64,000 nt of DNA from Paenibacillus aceti (lineage in GTDB: Bacteria > Bacillota > Bacilli > Paenibacillales > Paenibacillaceae), in contig NZ_KZ987724.1 in NCBI RefSeq assembly GCF_003614185.1, positions 1,418,037 through 1,482,036 of the forward strand. Direction: 5' to 3'. This document shows, piece by piece, positions 60,849-64,000 of this stretch (within the stretch, counting starts at the first letter, position 1; each line of letters opens with the position of its first letter). Under the pieces are notes generated by a model. The model saw nothing but the letters and a program-made list of their open reading frames with translations, ran no database searches and was not told the DNA's origin. Position numbers and translations under genes: made by a program.

Positions 60849-61829
60849 TTACTCATCCGTAAGTGCATCTGTAAATTCTTGAACTTGCTGACTCATCTCT
60901 TTAGAACGGGTCCAATGAAGATAATGATGTCCTTCTAAGGCAATGATCTTGCTGGCAGAACTCTTGGTTAATTGTGTTTGGTAGAAGGCTGTCTTGGACT
61001 TACCATCCTGATTGACTCTGTCTTCTTTCGTAGTAAAGAACAGGACGGGGAGAGCCCGTGGAAATTTCAAAGGAGCTGTTTTGTCTACATTATTTTTTAT
61101 TTCATTGATTTCGTCTATGACATTCTTGTTATACCCTTTCCAAGCCGAGATGGCTCTGGTCATTGTTAAGTTATCTTCGGAATAAGTACCTTCTTCAGCT
61201 ATAGGCAGGTAATTCTTTGGATTAATGTATGTAGCTAATCGGGAAACTCCAGTTAGTGAAATATACCCCATATATTGGGGCATTGTAGGAGCAGATTCCC
61301 CAAAATACTGCAATGCTTGTGGCAAGGTCGGGTCAATCCCTATAACGGCTTTAACTTCTTCTGGATATTTATTGGCATAGTACATGCTATATATGCCGGA
61401 TATTGAATGTGGCATTAATATATAGGGCACTTCAATACTTGCCTGATGTAGAGCAGTTCTAAGCTCTTCCACTATATTCTCCACGGTTCGTTCCTTATTC
61501 GTTAAGCTACTCCAACCATATCCAAAAAGCTCCACTACGACTACTTTATTATTTATCGCCAGCTCATTTATTAAGGGCTCAAAATCTAATGCAGGGGCGG
61601 CTGTGCCAAGACCACTTAATAGGACCATAGTATGCTTTCCGTCCCCTTTTGTATAAATGTGCATATGCCTCCCGTCTACTTTAACCAACTGTCCCAAGGG
61701 TGGATATTTTTCTTGTTCGTGCGCTGTCAGGGCGAGATGAAAAACGATCCAAATAAAAACCGTTGCCATAATGAACAAAACCGTGTTTTTTGTTATGATC
61801 CAAAACCTGGACTTCTTCTTGGTACTCAC
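60849..61829 (-). CDS. Membrane-anchored alpha/beta hydrolase
   Basis: 326 residues. N-terminal TM helix (~14-33), which places the catalytic domain outside. Hydrolase core: 'MVLLSGLGTAAPALDF' (oxyanion-side loop), nucleophile region 'ILMPHSISGIYS', and a C-terminal His in 'LEGHHYLHW'. The nucleophile elbow reads P-H-S-I-S-G rather than G-H-S-x-G, a variation within this superfamily. The GTG start has a 'gggag' site 9 bp before. More AT-rich than the biosynthetic genes. Substrate unknown. Confidence 0.8.
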   Translation of the reverse strand: MSTKKKSRFWIITKNTVLFIMATVFIWIVFHLALTAHEQEKYPPLGQLVKVDGRHMHIYTKGDGKHTMVLLSGLGTAAPALDFEPLINELAINNKVVVVELFGYGWSSLTNKERTVENIVEELRTALHQASIEVPYILMPHSISGIYSMYYANKYPEEVKAVIGIDPTLPQALQYFGESAPTMPQYMGYISLTGVSRLATYINPKNYLPIAEEGTYSEDNLTMTRAISAWKGYNKNVIDEINEIKNNVDKTAPLKFPRALPVLFFTTKEDRVNQDGKSKTAFYQTQLTKSSASKIIALEGHHYLHWTRSKEMSQQVQEFTDALTDE

Positions 61830-61989
61830 ATATTTTCACTCCCGTATGATCATGATTTCGTCCTTTCTAGTTCTCTATTCCAAGCTATCATGACGGGGTT
61901 AAAATAGACCCATATTCCGTTTAAGTTTCATTTAAACTCATTGCTCTGCTCCACCAATACAGGCCACGCCCCCTGAAATGGACATAGCA

Positions 61990-62014
61990 AAGGCCCAGAT
62001 GGAATCTGGGCCTT
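61990..62014. terminator. Hairpin in the 3' exon of the intron
   Basis: Perfect 11-bp stem (aaggcccagat / atctgggcctt) with a GGA loop. T-rich sequence is weak on both sides. It lies 27 bp beyond the 3' end of the group II intron and probably terminates a minus-strand gene that lies outside the window. Confidence 0.6.
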
Positions 62015-62040
62015 CTATTTCACACCTAGGTCCGTGCTCT

Positions 62041-63992
62041 GTAGAGTAAAGGGCTGGGTTTACCAGCCCCTCCTCATCAAACCGTACGTGCGGTTTTCCC
62101 GCATACGGCTTTCCGACATTCTTCACCTTGGGCAGTACGTACTTTTCCTTTTCCACGTCGTAACCGAGTTCAAACCCTCTCGTTGGAGTAACTCAAAGAT
62201 CCCCTGGCTCGGTCTGCGTCTATGGTGTTTCTTCCTCCAGAAGATTAGCAATCTTCTTCGAATATACCAATCGATCTTACTCAGAAAACGGTTTGCTATC
62301 CCTTTATCCGCTTGGGTGTAGTAGTTCCTCCATCCTCGGATTTTTGGATTGAGTTCCCCGATCAAGTCATTTATTTTCTTGTGGAGTAGATGTCGTGAGC
62401 CCGTTATCTCTTTCACCGTCGCTCGCATTTTCTTCATCGCCTTCTTGGATGGAAAGCTTCTCAAAATATGAGCTTCCTTTCCCCCTTTGCGAGCCACTTT
62501 TAATCTCCGAAAGTGATGTCCCAAGAAATCAAAACCCACATCATCGTCCCATATGTTCACCAGCTTACTCTTCTCTAGGTTCATTTCCAGTTCCAAGCGG
62601 GTGAACACCGTTCTTAAGATGCGAATCGCCTCCATCGCTTCCGTTTTTCGGTAGCATAAAACGACTAAATCGTCAGCATACCGGACCAGCGTACCGATAT
62701 GGGAGAATTGTTGCTCCCATATCGTATCCAGATAGTTGAGGTAGATATTGGCCAGTAATGGAGATATCACGCCGCCCTGCGGACTTCCCAGCTCTGATTC
62801 ATAAAACTGATCATCTTTTATGATTCCTGCCTTTAACCATCCGCGGATTAGTTTCAATACTCTACGATCGTTTACTCGCCTCTCTACCAGCATCATCAGT
62901 TTCTCATGCGATATATGATCGAAGTATCCTTTGATATCCACATCGACGACCCAGTATATTTTCCCTTCATTGACCGTCGTCATGATTTTCTGGATCGCAT
63001 CGTGGGCACCTCGTTTCGGGCGGAATCCATAGGAGAAGTCCTTGAAATCTGCCTCGAAGATCCCTTCTAGCACGATTTTTGTGGCCATCTGTACCAGTCG
63101 ATCTCGCAGGGTTGGAATCCCCAAGGGTCTTGTTCGACCATCCCCTTTAGGGATTTCGACTCTCCGAACGGGAGAGGGGCGGTACGTTCCATTTCTGAGT
63201 TGACCACAGGTTTCCTGGATAAAGCGTTTCTCTCCATATTCTTCGGTAATCTGCTGGATCGTTACTCGATCTATCCCCGCGCTACCTTTGTTTGCTTTGA
63301 TCTGTTTCCACGCGTAGGTCATGATATCTTCCCGGTAGATCTTGTCATAGAGGGCATGAAATCGACGTGTCGGTTTTTCCTTAGCCGCAAGGTATAGAGT
63401 TCTTTGTAGTTGTCGAGCTTTTTCTTTGGCGTAGTTAGCCTTTCGGGCATTCACTCGCTCTTACCTCCTCAGTTCCCATGAATGAAGTGGGGTATTGTCT
63501 TTTGACGCCCTTCCCTCCGCAAGGTTATGTTGTCCTTTGCCTCATCAGTACTATGGCCCCCTCCGACTCCCTTCCCACGGATTCCCATTTCACCTATTTA
63601 GGCTTATAGGTTCACCATTTACGTATTTTTTTCGTGTGGGTGAGGGTCTCCCTAGTTCCAGACATAACTTTCTCCACATGCCGACCCCTATACACCGGAG
63701 AGTTCTTCCGCACTGCGATCCAAGTTCTTCATGCGTTCCATGGCCTTCACCCTTTCGCTCGGGGCTCGGCACTCTCTTTTCCTCCCTTTGAGGTAGGTTA
63801 ACCTTGACGATGCGGTAGGGTTCATTTTCATTACGGCCTGTGGATTTGCTTCACATGTTTTTTTTTACATGCTTTTTACAGGGCTTCAGTCCACGAATTT
63901 CGTCGTAGACTGCCTGCTAGCTACGGGGCAGCTTGGTCTTTACCCCGACTGAACTTTCATCAGTTAGTTATGCCTAGCTTGGCTAGGCGCGC
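62041..63992 (-). mobile_element. Group II intron, complete, class-C-like
   Basis: About 1.95 kb of minus-strand RNA. The 5' end is read as GCGCGCC at 63992, followed by 'GATGAAAGTTCAGTCGGGG' domain-I-like sequence. The reverse transcriptase sits in domain IV. Domain V is on 62072-62116 (AGCCGTATGCGGG ... CGCACGTACGGTT pairing), and domain VI (62045-62070) has a GGGCTGG / CCAGCCC stem, a bulged A and a CTCTAC 3' end at 62041. Joining the flanks gives GTTTCGTT|AGA, a sequence of the local palindromic repeat. Exact ends were placed by eye. Confidence 0.8.
62123..63454 (-). CDS. ltrA: Group II intron reverse transcriptase/maturase
   Basis: 443 residues. Reverse transcriptase fingers and palm with 'YGFRPKRGAHDAI', 'DVDIKGYFDHI', 'GSPQGGVISPLLANIYL' and the catalytic 'RYADDLVVLC', then a thumb/maturase domain with 'RGWRNYYTQADK'. 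There is no endonuclease domain, as in class C introns, so mobility would rely on other DNA ends. It needs the intron RNA around it to splice and spread. Full length, no frame break, so probably active. Confidence 0.95.
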   Translation of the reverse strand: MNARKANYAKEKARQLQRTLYLAAKEKPTRRFHALYDKIYREDIMTYAWKQIKANKGSAGIDRVTIQQITEEYGEKRFIQETCGQLRNGTYRPSPVRRVEIPKGDGRTRPLGIPTLRDRLVQMATKIVLEGIFEADFKDFSYGFRPKRGAHDAIQKIMTTVNEGKIYWVVDVDIKGYFDHISHEKLMMLVERRVNDRRVLKLIRGWLKAGIIKDDQFYESELGSPQGGVISPLLANIYLNYLDTIWEQQFSHIGTLVRYADDLVVLCYRKTEAMEAIRILRTVFTRLELEMNLEKSKLVNIWDDDVGFDFLGHHFRRLKVARKGGKEAHILRSFPSKKAMKKMRATVKEITGSRHLLHKKINDLIGELNPKIRGWRNYYTQADKGIANRFLSKIDWYIRRRLLIFWRKKHHRRRPSQGIFELLQREGLNSVTTWKRKSTYCPR

Positions 63993-64000
63993 AACGAAAC

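Noticed and set aside
61938-62156. 72-codon minus-strand frame across the intron 3' end
   Set aside because: It reads through domains V/VI of the intron and into the exon; these are structural RNA, not coding.

Overview
The window looks like a Paenibacillus chromosome segment. The support is the gene style (strong AGGAGG ribosome sites, MocR-linked ddl, AbrB- and TetR-type regulators, a DUF11 repeat protein) and a 500-residue cholesterol-dependent cytolysin of the alveolysin type, which points to P. alvei or a close relative. No rRNA, tRNA, CRISPR array or transposase was found. Almost everything from 5.1 kb onward is on the minus strand.

Left flank (0-20.9 kb), ordinary and accessory genes: the 3' end of a gluconokinase plus gluconate permease; a small lipoprotein; a 34-codon gene; a Rossmann-fold protein of unknown role; an M24-family (aminopeptidase P/creatinase-like) protein and a convergent TetR regulator whose two promoters carry the same palindrome (ATTCA-N6-TGAAT); a secreted cytolysin; a MocR regulator / D-Ala-D-Ala ligase / aminotransferase set; a three-gene ABC-2 exporter; a uridine-kinase-like protein; a 1628-residue DUF11 repeat protein; and an AbrB-like regulator.

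Centre (21-56.3 kb), a hybrid NRPS / trans-AT PKS cluster that I cannot match to a known product. It runs as two minus-strand operons. Operon I (56.3 to 48.6 kb) has a good sigma-A promoter and encodes a carrier protein, an ATP-grasp ligase, a GT-B glycosyltransferase, a radical SAM/SPASM enzyme, an ABC-2 exporter and a standalone protein 'family X'. Operon II (46.6 to 21.1 kb) encodes an NRPS module reading Asn with an epimerase, an MGT-type glycosyltransferase, a ClbP/ZmaM-like peptidase fused to an ABC exporter, a second NRPS module with a basic-residue code, a free acyltransferase, a KS-KR-ACP protein, a KS-ACP protein ending in a BtrH-like domain, a carrier protein, a second radical SAM/SPASM enzyme, a second family X protein and a GT2 glycosyltransferase. 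Two unrelated small genes and a long palindromic repeat separate the operons.

Working model (inference): the Asn module starts the chain as acyl-D-Asn, a known prodrug cap that the membrane peptidase/exporter removes during export. A basic amino acid and one or two malonyl units follow. The chain has no thioesterase and is probably released by the BtrH-like domain onto an amine. The ATP-grasp/carrier pair, the glycosyltransferases and the radical SAM enzymes would build or decorate a sugar-like or aminoacyl part, as in butirosin side-chain chemistry. I think this combination is the most novel content of the window.

Right flank (56.5-64 kb): a double-kinase hybrid sensor, a short-chain dehydrogenase, an alpha/beta hydrolase, and a complete class-C-like group II intron that appears to sit in another copy of the GTTTCGTTAGA repeat.
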